The notes beneath the pieces are model-generated. The model was given only the letters and a program-made list of their open reading frames with translations. It was not told the origin of the DNA and did not search any database. A stretch of 64,000 nucleotides of DNA from JABDBL01 sp963845445. GTDB lineage: Bacteria; Cyanobacteriota; Vampirovibrionia; Obscuribacterales; Obscuribacteraceae. This document shows positions 55,644 through 64,000 of the stretch, in pieces. The translations under genes and the position numbers were made by a program. Every line of letters begins with the position of its first letter. The first letter of the stretch is position 1. Location of the stretch: positions 186,001-250,000 of the forward strand of contig CAWJSE010000003.1 in the NCBI GenBank assembly GCA_963845445.1, in the 5' to 3' direction.

Positions 55644-56786
55644 TTAAACTGTAAACGCTTGCTTTTCTCTGACGTACCAATCGCCTGGAAGCCTTGAAAC
55701 TACTCCAGCTAATTCGAGCATAGTGAGAATAGCTGAGAGTTCACCAGTATTCATTCCCGTTTTTTCTATTAAATAGTCAAACTGGATGGGTTCATTAGAC
55801 ATTAATTCATAAACATCTATTTCGCGACCTTGTAAAGAGACGGCTGTGGGATCGCCATTTTCAGAATTTTTGCTTGCCCAACCCATTTCTTTAAGAATAT
55901 CCGTATAGTCCTTAAGTAAATGCGCAATATTCCTTGCTATCAGACCATTTGTGCCAATCGAAGTTGGGCTATCAATCCGACCAGGAAATGCAAATACTTC
56001 ACGACTTTGCTCAAACGCTAGATTAGCAGTAATTAAAGCACCAGAACTTTCGCCAGCCTCAACAACGGCTAAAGCTTTTGATAGTCCGCTGATGATACGA
56101 TTGCGGGCAGGAAAATGCCATTTTTGGGGGGCTGTGCCAGGAAAGTATTCAGAAACCACGGCTCCTTTTCCCTCCTCAGTTATGGCTTTATAAAGAGGTT
56201 TGTTGGACGAAGGGTAACAAAGATCAGCTCCACAACCTAAAACAGCAACCGTCAAACCATTACTCTCAATAGCTCCCCAATGAGCTAAAGAATCTACTCC
56301 GTAAGCCATTCCACTCACAATCAGAACACCTGCACAGGCTAGATCTCGGGCAAGACTCTTAGATAATCTTTCTCCGTAAGAAGAAGGTTTACGGGTACCA
56401 ACAATGCCCACCGTGCAATCAAAATTACAGGCATGAAATTGTCCCTTTGTAAATAACACTAAAGGAGGATCGTTTATCTCGCGTAAGATATATGGGTATT
56501 CAGGATGAAAATAATGAAAAGCCTCAACTCCGCTTGCTGATAGTTTCTCGAACAATTCTTGAGGTTCAATAGATTTTCTCTGCTCGATAAATCGTTCTAT
56601 AATTGACGAATTAAGCCAGGGTAAAGCGCTAAATTCTTTGGCCGGCGCATGCCAAGCTTCCTGCAAACCTTGGAAATAATCATGCAACATCTGAATTTTA
56701 CGCAATCCCAAGCCAGTTCCCGATAACGCATTAAAAGCTAGCCAATAGGGTAAGCTTTCGTTGCTGGGATTGCTAAAATCTGACAT
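55644..56786 (-). CDS. dprA: DNA-processing protein A (DprA/Smf)
   Basis: DprA binds incoming single-stranded DNA and loads RecA in natural transformation. Rossmann-like domain: TVGIVGTRKPSSYGERLSKS (residues near 120), LIVSGMAYGVDSLAHWGAIE, TVAVLGCGADLCYPSSNKPL, RNRIISGLSKALAVVEAGES, and SGALITANLAFEQSREVFAF. The N-terminal SAM-like region (LSGTGLGLRKIQML) and a C-terminal winged helix (EPIQFDYLIEKTGMNTGELSAIL) are present. Length is normal. The frame opens with a TTG at 56813; ATG 56786 is chosen. Divergent from the TPR-PDZ gene with almost no gap. Confidence 0.93.
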   Translation of the reverse strand: MSDFSNPSNESLPYWLAFNALSGTGLGLRKIQMLHDYFQGLQEAWHAPAKEFSALPWLNSSIIERFIEQRKSIEPQELFEKLSASGVEAFHYFHPEYPYILREINDPPLVLFTKGQFHACNFDCTVGIVGTRKPSSYGERLSKSLARDLACAGVLIVSGMAYGVDSLAHWGAIESNGLTVAVLGCGADLCYPSSNKPLYKAITEEGKGAVVSEYFPGTAPQKWHFPARNRIISGLSKALAVVEAGESSGALITANLAFEQSREVFAFPGRIDSPTSIGTNGLIARNIAHLLKDYTDILKEMGWASKNSENGDPTAVSLQGREIDVYELMSNEPIQFDYLIEKTGMNTGELSAILTMLELAGVVSRLPGDWYVREKQAFTV

Positions 56787-56852
56787 TATTCTAGATTGGT
56801 AACCTTTCCCCAATGGAGTTTACAGCTCTTATGTCTAGAAGAGAAATATAAA

Positions 56853-57889
56853 GTGAAAAGAATAAAAAGGAAAGTTAATTTCCTCAGAACAGTTTTAAAT
56901 CTCATAAGTCTTTTGCCGTTTATTTTTATTGGCTCAGCTGCTTTAAGCCAATCCGAGCACAGCGACACTGATAGCAGTTCAGAAGAGCAAAAGCTAAAGG
57001 TAATGGCAGCCCGAAATAATGAAATAAATGCGCTTCTAGCTAAAGCCGTCAGTCTATACAAGCACAAGGAATTCGAGCAGACTGTTACCGTCTTAAACCA
57101 AGTAATCCGTCTCGACCCACAAAACGCTCCTGCCCATTTTAGTTTGGGAATTACTCTGGAGGCTATGCATGACTGGAGTGGGGCAGCTGAGCATTATGCA
57201 ACTGCCCATGAAATAGATCCTGGTAATAACGAGTATCAACAAGCCCTACTAAGCCTTAAGGACAAGTCAGAGAAAGGAAGAGAAAAAGAATTAGAAAAGC
57301 AAAAGCAAAGCGCTATGTCCGCCGAGGCTTCTGAAGCCTTTAAACAACAGCGTTACGAGGAAGCTCTTTCGCTTTATCAATCTCTCGAAAAGGAAAGCCC
57401 TAAATTGGCTTTTGTAAAATACAATATCGGCACCATCTATATCATTTTCAAAAAACCAAACGATGCCCTAAATTACTACAAAGAAGCGCATAAATTGGAG
57501 CCCGGTAATAAACAGTATGCAGATTCTTTAGAGAAGCTCGAACAAAGTATAAAGCAAATCGAAAACGAAAAAAAGGTTGAAAAAGCGAGTCCTGAAAAAA
57601 AGAATAACCACGAGGAGCGATTGACAGATCAATCAGCCAAAAGAAGATTTTATCGTATTGTGGATTGAGAGTTAAGTCTGGTAAAACCGGGGTATTGATA
57701 GAAGCTATTTTGACCGGTTCGAGAGCTGCCAAAGTTGGTTTGCAGCCGGGTGATATCATCAAAGTTATTGATGGACAAACGATAACCAAGGCTAATCAAT
57801 TAGAGAAAACTTTGCAAAGCAAACCGCTGGGACAAAGATTCCAATTGTTAGTGCTCCGCGGAGGACAAACTGGCATAATCCTGTTTTAA
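56853..57889 (+). CDS. Exported TPR-PDZ protein, frameshifted
   Basis: From GTG 56853 (KRIKRKVNFLRTVLNLISLL, then PFIFIGSAALSQ) a signal peptide is followed by TPR units (ALLAKAVSLYKHKEFEQTVT, NAPAHFSLGITLEAMHDWSG) and a basic coiled coil (KQIENEKKVEKASPEKKN). The frame stops at 57668. One extra T in the TTTT run at 57648-57651 continues LSYCGLRVKSGKTGVLIEAI and a PDZ domain (GSRAAKVGLQPGDIIKVIDG, QRFQLLVLRGGQ) to 57889. PDZ domains of this type bind C-termini of envelope proteins. The joined length is about 345 residues. Confidence 0.7.
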
Positions 57890-58201
57890 TTTTTTGAATT
57901 TTAAACTAAGCAATATCTATAAAACATATGTCATCCACCGAGTGGTCACCTGCTTTTAACGCAAATATGGGATTTATCCGCACTCAATGCATGACGGTAT
58001 CTGAGTTTCACCGACAGCAAGTGTTTTTATTTTGCTAACGTAACCGAAAGTAGTTAGCGAAAATAATGGTGGGAGCTTTTTATTTTAAAAGAATCTTTGC
58101 TATGGATGGCTTATTTGACTGATTTTAGCAAGTTCAGAATATCACGGAACACAAAACAGTGGCGAAAACGGCCATTTTTACCACTGTTTTGCCATTAGCA
58201 A
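57890..58201. other. 312-bp gene-free stretch with two inverted repeats
   Basis: No coding frame of interest. ATTTTGCTAAC (58029-58039) pairs with GTTAGCGAAAAT (58053-58064) with one bulged base. The second inverted repeat, at 58153-58190, is listed separately as a terminator. The stretch separates convergent transcripts. Confidence 0.5.
58153..58190. terminator. Stem-loop terminator between convergent genes
   Basis: AAAACAGTGG (58153-58162) pairs perfectly with CCACTGTTTT (58181-58190). The A-run on one side and T-run on the other make it a bidirectional intrinsic terminator, lying just beyond the 3' end of the ROK gene. Confidence 0.65.
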
Positions 58202-59065
58202 TTAATGAAATATTTTATCAGCTGGTGCACTCAGTAATGTTGCTGCCCCGATTAACGGAGCTTCTTCCTTTAGAGTTGCACGTAACAGAGTAACAGGCTG
58301 ATATGTCAGGCGATTAGCAAACTCTTGGGTTAGGAGAGTCCATAAGATCTTTTGTTTTAAAATAATAGCCCCACCTAGGCAAATTGCATCAATCCCTGTA
58401 CTTAAAGCAAAATTAGAAAGAGCAATAGCCAAGTTGGTAGAATAATCCTTCCAGAAATCGCTATCTGTGATTTCTGAAGCCGAAATACTAAGTCTCTGTT
58501 GAATTTCTCGGCCCCCTATCAGAGTTTCAATACATCCAACTTGTCCGCAAGTGCAACGTAAATCATTACCTTCCATAATTTGATGTCCAGCCTCGGTCGA
58601 CATTGTAATGGAATCAATGTTATTACCAAGTCTAATCGCTGAACCAATACCGGTCGAGATGGTCATATAACCACTACGATTATAATTCTTCAACGAACCA
58701 TGTCCGTATTCACCCAAAAGTCCGCACGTTGCGTCATGAGCAATTGCAGTTTGGCATTTAAACGCGGTCTCGAAATCCTTAGTAAGACTTTTGCCTCCGT
58801 AATTAGGAAGATTGAGTGAAGCGCGAATTGTCTGTCCGTCTGGATCGATCCTTCCACATAGAGAAATGCCAATACCAACGAAATCGTTTTTGCCAGTATT
58901 CTTTATAGTAGTTATTAATCGTTCCAACTGTGACGCATAATTTAAGTCAGTATTGAAGGTACAAATCAGTTGATAATTGCTTGTCATGGCAGAACTAAAT
59001 AGGGCGACCCGCGTGTTCGTGCCGCCAATATCAATTGCAATAACCGATTCAGAAAGAGCTTTCAT
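58202..59065 (-). CDS. ROK family sugar kinase (glucokinase-like)
   Basis: The protein has 287 residues. The phosphate-binding start VIAIDIGGTNTRVALFSS, the sugar-binding AIAHDATCGLLGEYGHGSLK and TISTGIGSAI, and the ROK zinc motif DLRCTCGQVGCIETLIGG (Cys-x-Cys-Gly-x2-Gly-Cys-x-Glu) are present, followed by IDAICLGGAIILKQ. The probable reaction is ATP-dependent phosphorylation of glucose or a related hexose. No DNA-binding N-terminus, so it is an enzyme not a ROK repressor. It has no cotranscribed neighbour. Confidence 0.87.
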   Translation of the reverse strand: MKALSESVIAIDIGGTNTRVALFSSAMTSNYQLICTFNTDLNYASQLERLITTIKNTGKNDFVGIGISLCGRIDPDGQTIRASLNLPNYGGKSLTKDFETAFKCQTAIAHDATCGLLGEYGHGSLKNYNRSGYMTISTGIGSAIRLGNNIDSITMSTEAGHQIMEGNDLRCTCGQVGCIETLIGGREIQQRLSISASEITDSDFWKDYSTNLAIALSNFALSTGIDAICLGGAIILKQKILWTLLTQEFANRLTYQPVTLLRATLKEEAPLIGAATLLSAPADKIFH

Positions 59066-59272
59066 AATTGAATCAATAATCAGCTTCCAACTTAACGCAA
59101 TCCGTGGGTGTCAGATATCGTACGTTACGTCGTCTCGCCAGTTTTGTCAATCCGTTAAAAGAGATGCATATTAACTAGCTTGAGCTCTCTTGCTTGAACT
59201 ATTTCAGCAGCTTTTTCGTATATAAGAAAAACAAGAAAAATTTCTTTTATGCTGAGAAAGGAGAAAATACAT

Positions 59273-59911
59273 ATGTATACCGCAACGTTAATCCGCAGGC
59301 ACATTAACCAGCTTAAAAACGATAAACCGTTCTCTATTAGAGACTTCCTAAATTATGGTTCTCGCAATGCGGTTGATCAAATATTTCATAGACTAGTTAA
59401 ATCAGGTCAAATTTTGCGTATCGCGAGAGGGTTATTCATAAAAAATACTTCCCCCATGCCCTCTATTGTCGATGTTGCCTTAGCTAAAGCAAATGCTTTC
59501 GGGAAAGGTCTGGTCATACATGGATCGCAAGCTGCTAAACAGCTAAAACTCTGCGCCAATATCAGTACGGAGGGTGAATCAATCTTTGCTTGCAATGGCT
59601 CTTCCAGCTCGTTTCGTTTTGGCAATATCCGTATCCGCTTCATTAGCACTAGTCAAAGAAAGATAGCTTTGGGAAATGAATTAACTGGTTTAGCTATACG
59701 CGCTCTTTGGTATCTAGGAAAATCAAATTGCTCTGCACAGCGAGTTTGCGACGCCCTTGCGCTATTTAACAGAAGCGATAGACAAGCTTTGCGCCAAAAA
59801 ATAAAAATTATGCCAAGTTGGTTAAGTAGCTATTTTATTGCTTCCGAACGTGGCTGGACGCAAAGACAAAAGTTAAAGTATGGCTTCCAATCTTTTTTCT
59901 ATCGGCGCTAA
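59273..59911 (+). CDS. DUF6088/AbiEi-like winged-helix protein (orphan antitoxin-type)
   Basis: The protein has 212 residues. The N-terminal winged helix (FSIRDFLNYGSRNAVDQIFHRL, VKSGQILRIARGLFIK) and the following IHGSQAAKQLKLC, FRFGNIRIRFISTSQRKI blocks match the AbiEi/DUF6088 family of type IV antitoxin-type regulators. No AbiEii nucleotidyltransferase is beside it, so it is either an orphan or acts alone as a regulator. AGGAG lies 10 bp before ATG 59273; the frame opens at 59249 but that start is poorly placed. Its 3' end overlaps mqnE by 39 bp on the opposite strand. Confidence 0.6.
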   Translation: MYTATLIRRHINQLKNDKPFSIRDFLNYGSRNAVDQIFHRLVKSGQILRIARGLFIKNTSPMPSIVDVALAKANAFGKGLVIHGSQAAKQLKLCANISTEGESIFACNGSSSSFRFGNIRIRFISTSQRKIALGNELTGLAIRALWYLGKSNCSAQRVCDALALFNRSDRQALRQKIKIMPSWLSSYFIASERGWTQRQKLKYGFQSFFYRR

Positions 59912-61108
59912 CGTTTGCGGCTCAATATCGCAAACATTCACAATATTATAGACAGTATCGCGCTCAACAGGGGTTTGTCCTGCTTCGGCGATTAAAGCTT
60001 CCATTTTTTCTTTGGCTAATTGAAGAGGCGTTTTCGCTCCAGCAGCGTGAGTTATTTTTTCCTCGCCGATAGTACCATCAAGATCATCAGCACCGAAAGA
60101 TAATCCCAATTGAGCAAGTTGCTCACCAAGCTGGATCCAATAAGCCTTGATATGGGGAAAATTATCTAGGATTAAACGGGAGATGGCAATATCTTTCAGT
60201 AACATCACCGGTTGTGGTTCTTGCACCTCACCGGCTAAATCGGTCCCCTCGTAATAACATTTGAGCGGAATAAAGCACATAAAACCACCCGATTTATCTT
60301 GTTGCTCACGCAGAAGAAGCATGTGATCGACCTTATGCTCCAAGTTTTCTCCAATACCTGTGAGCATAGTGGCATTGGTTTTTATGCCTAATCGATGTGC
60401 TGTACCATGGATTTCTAGCCAAATATCGGCTGGCGTCTTTTTTACGGCCATATTCTGCCGTACACTTTCATCAAATATTTCAGCTCCGCCGCCGGGCATT
60501 GAATCTAGACCAGCACGTATAAGACGCTGCAAAGTTTCATCGTAAGAGATTCCTGCCAGATTGGACAGATATTCTATCTCCACCGCAGTCATTGCCTTCA
60601 AATGGATTAGAGGGAATTTGCCTTTTATGGCTTGCAATACTTCCTCATAATAATTCAAGTCGCAGGCTGGATTAAGCCCACCGACCATATGAATCTCACG
60701 AATCCCTAATTTTGCACCACGCTCTACCTGCTCCAGAACTTGATCTACAGTCCAGGTATATGCTTTTTGTCTTTCCTGAGGATTAGCATAAGAGCAAAAA
60801 CGACAAGTCTCGACACAAAAATTTGTCGGATTCAGATGCATGTTGTGTATGTAATAAACATAATTAGCTCTTTCAACACCGGCTTTACGGCGACGGGCAA
60901 AATCACCAAGAGCAGCCAGCAAAGTTAAATCTTCACAAAGATATAAGCTTAATGCATCATCCTTGGTTAAACGCTTGCCTTCAAATACTTTAAGAATAAT
61001 TGACGATAAAGAGTGCTCATCCTTTAAGTATTTTTCCAGAATAAGGCTTGAATCTGGATTAACACTTAGCAGTGAATTATCTTTATGAACAACTAAAGTC
61101 ATGAGCAA
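59873..61108 (-). CDS. mqnE: Aminofutalosine synthase MqnE
   Basis: MqnE is a radical SAM enzyme joining 3-[(1-carboxyvinyl)oxy]benzoate and SAM to form aminofutalosine, early in the futalosine menaquinone pathway. The CxxxCxxC cluster motif is in NFCVETCRFCSYAN (Cys98, 102, 105). EIHMVGGLNPACDLNYYEEV, TAVEIEYLSNLAGISYDETL, RAGLDSMPGGGAEIFDESVR and TNATMLTGIGENLEHKVDHML are the family blocks that separate MqnE from MqnC and CofH. 411 residues, full length. It indicates menaquinone made by the futalosine route; no other mqn gene is in the window. Confidence 0.9.
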   Translation of the reverse strand: MLMTLVVHKDNSLLSVNPDSSLILEKYLKDEHSLSSIILKVFEGKRLTKDDALSLYLCEDLTLLAALGDFARRRKAGVERANYVYYIHNMHLNPTNFCVETCRFCSYANPQERQKAYTWTVDQVLEQVERGAKLGIREIHMVGGLNPACDLNYYEEVLQAIKGKFPLIHLKAMTAVEIEYLSNLAGISYDETLQRLIRAGLDSMPGGGAEIFDESVRQNMAVKKTPADIWLEIHGTAHRLGIKTNATMLTGIGENLEHKVDHMLLLREQQDKSGGFMCFIPLKCYYEGTDLAGEVQEPQPVMLLKDIAISRLILDNFPHIKAYWIQLGEQLAQLGLSFGADDLDGTIGEEKITHAAGAKTPLQLAKEKMEALIAEAGQTPVERDTVYNIVNVCDIEPQTLAPIEKRLEAIL

Positions 61109-61170
61109 TTACCTACTATTTCTCTAGCTCCTTGAGCCCCAAGCATAAATATTATCACTGTGCATTTAAA

Positions 61171-62019
61171 TTAGAGATTAGAAAGCTCGGGTTTGTTGTC
61201 TTGTTTCACAATGTTGACGCTTACGGCGAAAATAACATAAGTAATACCAATGATAAATGCTACCAACGGCCATATTGGCCACAGGTTCAAGTCCAAGCCC
61301 CGCACTTTAATTATCGAATCTATAAGCAAAACAGGCGTTAAAGCCACCACCGAAAGCCGGATTAACGTTCCGTAAGATAAATCCACTTTATTAATTTTGG
61401 CGATCAGTAATCCAAGAAGCGCATAAATGAGAGTTTGTATGAGGCAAAAAATAAAAGCCAAAGGCACTGCAATCATGAAAATTATCAAGCCAATTGATTT
61501 GCAGAAGTCAGAAACAAATTGGCGCGCCGCATTTTGATCAATAATCTGATGATCAATTGTAGAGAGATCTAATTTTTGATCCTTAGCTTGATCTTTGGAG
61601 TATTTCGCACTTGCACTTGATTCACCCAAAGTAACGGCGGACTTATAACAAACACTATCTTTAGTTACCAAAAAACTGGAAGGAATCTCCTCCAGAGCCA
61701 TGGGCTTTTCTCTGGTATCGAAAGTAATTACCGGGATACCAGCCCCATTGGACATAGTAAAAGGCGAAGATCTATCGATTGATAAAATGCCCTTCTCTAT
61801 GGTTATTTTGGGCATCTTCTCAATAAAAGGATAAATATCATGTTCAGCAATAGAGTTTATTTCTATTTGCTTTTTTGCGGCCATAAATATCCATGTAAAA
61901 CAAATGATGGCAAAAATATAGCTATAGGCCAAACCATGCCAATTTTTAGCCACGTCAATATAAAAAGATTTTGACCAGAAAGAATAAAAAGGTGCCTGCC
62001 ATGAGGCATATTGTTTCAT
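61171..62019 (-). CDS. DUF1189-like integral membrane protein
   Basis: The protein has about 282 residues from ATG 62019. One membrane helix lies near the N-terminus (GLAYSYIFAIICFTWIFMAA), followed by a polar, probably extracytoplasmic domain (PFIEKMPKITIEKGILSIDR, PVITFDTREKPMALEEIP) and four helices in the C-terminal half (SIGLIIFMIAVPLAFIFCLI, ALLGLLIAKINKVDLSYGTL). This order fits DUF1189 membrane proteins, whose role is unknown. The frame opens 18 bases earlier (62037), with no site to decide. Confidence 0.6.
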   Translation of the reverse strand: MKQYASWQAPFYSFWSKSFYIDVAKNWHGLAYSYIFAIICFTWIFMAAKKQIEINSIAEHDIYPFIEKMPKITIEKGILSIDRSSPFTMSNGAGIPVITFDTREKPMALEEIPSSFLVTKDSVCYKSAVTLGESSASAKYSKDQAKDQKLDLSTIDHQIIDQNAARQFVSDFCKSIGLIIFMIAVPLAFIFCLIQTLIYALLGLLIAKINKVDLSYGTLIRLSVVALTPVLLIDSIIKVRGLDLNLWPIWPLVAFIIGITYVIFAVSVNIVKQDNKPELSNL

Positions 62020-62097
62020 TTTGAATTTCTGACACAAACTACCAATAGATACAGTAACTCAAAATAATAATAGTTTCAATCGGATGCAAAGTGGACA

Positions 62098-63288
62098 TTA
62101 AACGGCTGAAAAGCGCTTTTTTGAAGCTTTCGCACTAATTCGCATTTGTTTAGAACCCAAGTTAAGGAAATGCTTAGCAAGCAAACTAAAAAATTGTTCT
62201 CGATCAGCATTTTTAATTACTGCTTGATGATGCGCTTCCGCCAATACCACTGGATAACCAACTCCACGATTTACTTGTAAAGCCAGAGCAGCAAGAGCCT
62301 GTTCGTAGTTATTTTTGTCTTCAAATAGCCAGCGGGGGCATTCCAGCCTAGCTACTTCTCCATCAAAATTACAATAAAGAAAACAAATTTGAAGGTCTTT
62401 GCTAAAACTTTTACTAATTTTGGCACCGGATAAAAACGTGGCTGATCTATGTGAATCAGTCAGCAACAAGGAAAATAGCTTACTGTCGGTTAAAGGAAAC
62501 ACCCGGGAACAGGGAAAATCATCTTCCTTTAATTCTCGACAATTTGTTTTACAATCGCTATATTCGTAGGGACAAGTCAAAATGCGCAGATTGTTGATTA
62601 CCTCAGCACTTCTGCTATTGCTTATATAACCAAACAAAGGTATACGCTGCCTTTTAAACACATTTAGGATTTTGGACATCTTCAATATATATTGACTTTG
62701 ATAAGTGGGCGGCATGCGTTCCAAGGACCAGGGTATGAGAGAACCATCAATGAGAGACAATATGTTACTATGCTGGGAATTAGCACTCTCGGCTTGCATA
62801 GACAACATTTCTAATTCCAAAAGATTTCTTTCTAGCGCTACGTGCAGCTCATCAATATGCAATCGTCTTCTATCTACAAGTGGATAAAGTTGATCATGTT
62901 TATGGAAAAGATAGGGCGTGCTTGTAAGAATGGGGTTTTTTTGAGTGCCATAATTGATTTGCACTGTTCCTATATTCAGCAAATAGCAATGCACAATCTC
63001 ATGTTGACTGGGCATAATTTGGGATCCGTCCACACCAATGACAGTAAACTCTGTATTCGACTTGGAAAGCTCAAACATACTAGCGAAAGAATCGAGCGGT
63101 AAGGACACTGGCCATAATGGCCGCCCTTCATTTAAGCTCAGTCTTTCCAAGACTTGCTCAGCCTGGTTTGTAAGACCCAGAAAAGTCTGCAGTGCTTGTT
63201 CCAGAACTAAAGCGGCTTTATCAAGCTCCAAAGAGCCATCTTTACCGACCAAAGAGATCTGGGGTATCAATTTATAAAAATCGAGCAT
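62098..63288 (-). CDS. NurA-domain nuclease
   Basis: NurA proteins are 5'-3' exonucleases that work with the HerA helicase in double-strand break end resection. Active-site Asp residues are expected in FTVIGVDGSQIMPSQHEIVH (near residue 82) and ILSLIDGSLIPWSLERMPPT; the C-terminal GYPVVLAEAHHQAVIKNADR completes the fold. 396 residues. No herA is in the window. It is common in archaea and in scattered bacteria including Cyanobacteria-related groups. Confidence rests on the two DGS motifs and their spacing. Confidence 0.7.
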   Translation of the reverse strand: MLDFYKLIPQISLVGKDGSLELDKAALVLEQALQTFLGLTNQAEQVLERLSLNEGRPLWPVSLPLDSFASMFELSKSNTEFTVIGVDGSQIMPSQHEIVHCYLLNIGTVQINYGTQKNPILTSTPYLFHKHDQLYPLVDRRRLHIDELHVALERNLLELEMLSMQAESANSQHSNILSLIDGSLIPWSLERMPPTYQSQYILKMSKILNVFKRQRIPLFGYISNSRSAEVINNLRILTCPYEYSDCKTNCRELKEDDFPCSRVFPLTDSKLFSLLLTDSHRSATFLSGAKISKSFSKDLQICFLYCNFDGEVARLECPRWLFEDKNNYEQALAALALQVNRGVGYPVVLAEAHHQAVIKNADREQFFSLLAKHFLNLGSKQMRISAKASKKRFSAV

Positions 63289-63366
63289 GGATATACCAAT
63301 GACAAGCGAATATCTAATTATAATGTGTGTAGGTCATTTGTATAATTAGCTTTTCAGCAATAAACC

Positions 63367-63822
63367 ATGAAACAAGTCGGTCCATTGCCTAAAACAATAA
63401 CTCTTGCAAATAGTCTTGCTCAAAGAGTGCATCAATTGCGAGAAATTCGCAATATGACAATACGTGACTTGGCCAAAACCACCAAGTTTGGTATCAAACG
63501 AATTGAAGAAATAGAAGCTGGACTTGAGACCTGGTTTTCCTCTACTGACCGACAATTACTTGCCAAAGCGTTAAGCGTCGAGCCAAGTCTGATAGAAGAA
63601 GTAGAAAATCGCTACAACAAAGAGTTAGATATTAATTATAGACCCATTCCAGAAAACGTCAGGACAGATTTAGCTGAAGCGATCCTAGCTGGTTCGGAAA
63701 GACTAAGGTGCCCAGTCTGTGGAGAGAACCTTAGGTGTAATATACAAAGCGGCCTGGACATAAACGAACGACCAATACAATTGGCGCGGGCTAATTGCAT
63801 TCGTTGCCCATTTGTATTGTAA
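63367..63822 (+). CDS. XRE-type helix-turn-helix protein with C-terminal zinc ribbon
   Basis: The protein has 151 residues. The N-terminal HTH (LAQRVHQLREIRNMTIRDLA, KTTKFGIKRIEEIEAG) is of the Cro/C1 type. The C-terminus has a four-cysteine cluster, CPVCGENLRCN and ANCIRCPFVL, likely one zinc site. A transcription factor or sensor is probable; no operator was found. It is divergent from nurA with about 80 bp between starts, so it may regulate that gene. Confidence 0.7.
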   Translation: MKQVGPLPKTITLANSLAQRVHQLREIRNMTIRDLAKTTKFGIKRIEEIEAGLETWFSSTDRQLLAKALSVEPSLIEEVENRYNKELDINYRPIPENVRTDLAEAILAGSERLRCPVCGENLRCNIQSGLDINERPIQLARANCIRCPFVL

Positions 63823-63837
63823 GAAAAGCAAATATTT

Positions 63838-64000
63838 CTATCTCACGCGATCTCGGAAACACTGTCGAACAGTATCTTCCAATCTATTTTTTAACTTACG
63901 CAAACGTCGAGACAATTCCACCCGCCTACTTTGCAAATCAATTAAGTGTGCTTTGCGATGGTCTGCCAAAGCAGAAGCGAAAGACTTATCAAGAGCAATG
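63838..64000 (-). CDS. C-terminal end of an unknown helical protein (5' end outside window)
   Basis: The minus frame is open from the window edge to a TAG at 63838. It encodes about 53 residues of charged helix (LADHRKAHLIDLQSRRVELS, RRLRKLKNRLEDTVRQCFRD), probably a coiled coil. No further identification is possible. Confidence 0.4.
   Translation of the reverse strand, partial: IALDKSFASALADHRKAHLIDLQSRRVELSRRLRKLKNRLEDTVRQCFRDRVR

Noticed and set aside
1..64000. CRISPR arrays and cas genes
   Set aside because: No regularly spaced direct repeats with unique spacers; the only tandem arrays encode protein repeats.

Overview
The window reads as a chromosome segment (AT-rich, roughly 40% GC) of a free-living Gram-negative-type bacterium. 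The gene content fits a non-photosynthetic relative of Cyanobacteria (Vampirovibrionia/Melainabacteria, perhaps Obscuribacterales). It includes an HflX with a long N-terminal extension, many TPR and TonB-like secreted proteins, a Ser/Thr kinase with an N-terminal zinc ribbon, a SulP transporter, the futalosine menaquinone enzyme MqnE and several small secreted proteins without named relatives. This placement is inference; no rRNA or marker set is present.

Region 1 (1-12,700) is accessory DNA beside a tRNA-Leu(UAG) gene. It holds a tyrosine integrase running off the left edge, an excisionase-like HTH protein, an AbiEi/AbiEii toxin-antitoxin pair, a TPR protein, and a minus-strand set: DUF3987 replication-type protein, rolling-circle-like Rep, and an unrecognised PD-(D/E)XK nuclease-like protein. 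A complete IS21-family element (5418-7914) lies inside the DUF3987 gene. Removing it together with one copy of the 10-bp target duplication restores the reading frame.

Region 2 (12,700-20,600) is a minus-strand transport and stress block: a tandem universal stress protein, a SulP transporter, a Na+/H+ antiporter fused to universal-stress domains, an APC permease and an unknown helical-repeat protein. Region 3 (20,700-26,500) has TPR, TonB-like, YcxB-like and lipoprotein genes, tRNA-Lys and tRNA-Arg, two very short membrane proteins and a pair of paralogous small secreted proteins.

Region 4 (26,500-31,430) is arginine biosynthesis: an argD remnant, then argG-argF-argH and a DUF2000 gene. Upstream of argG is a short ORF with four consecutive CGC (Arg) codons, followed by an intrinsic terminator. 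A CTCGGGG copy inside the ORF can compete for the 5' arm of that terminator. This has the layout of a ribosome-mediated arginine attenuator and is the most interesting regulatory signal in the window.

Region 5 (31,450-64,000) is mostly housekeeping and lineage-specific secreted proteins: SAM hydroxide adenosyltransferase-like, a double retropepsin-like protein, phosphoglucomutase, CbiB, indoleamine 2,3-dioxygenase, an alpha/beta hydrolase, a papain-like Cys peptidase candidate, HflX, a GlcD-type oxidase, TatD, an SSS symporter, a Ser/Thr kinase with a long 6-residue repeat, DprA, a TPR-PDZ protein, a ROK kinase, an orphan AbiEi-like protein, MqnE, a DUF1189-like protein and NurA.

A pervasive feature is single-base indels, mostly deletions in A/T/G runs, that split about a dozen otherwise well-conserved genes. 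They occur in accessory and core genes alike, so sequencing or assembly error is the simplest explanation. Several entries are therefore given as rejoined genes.
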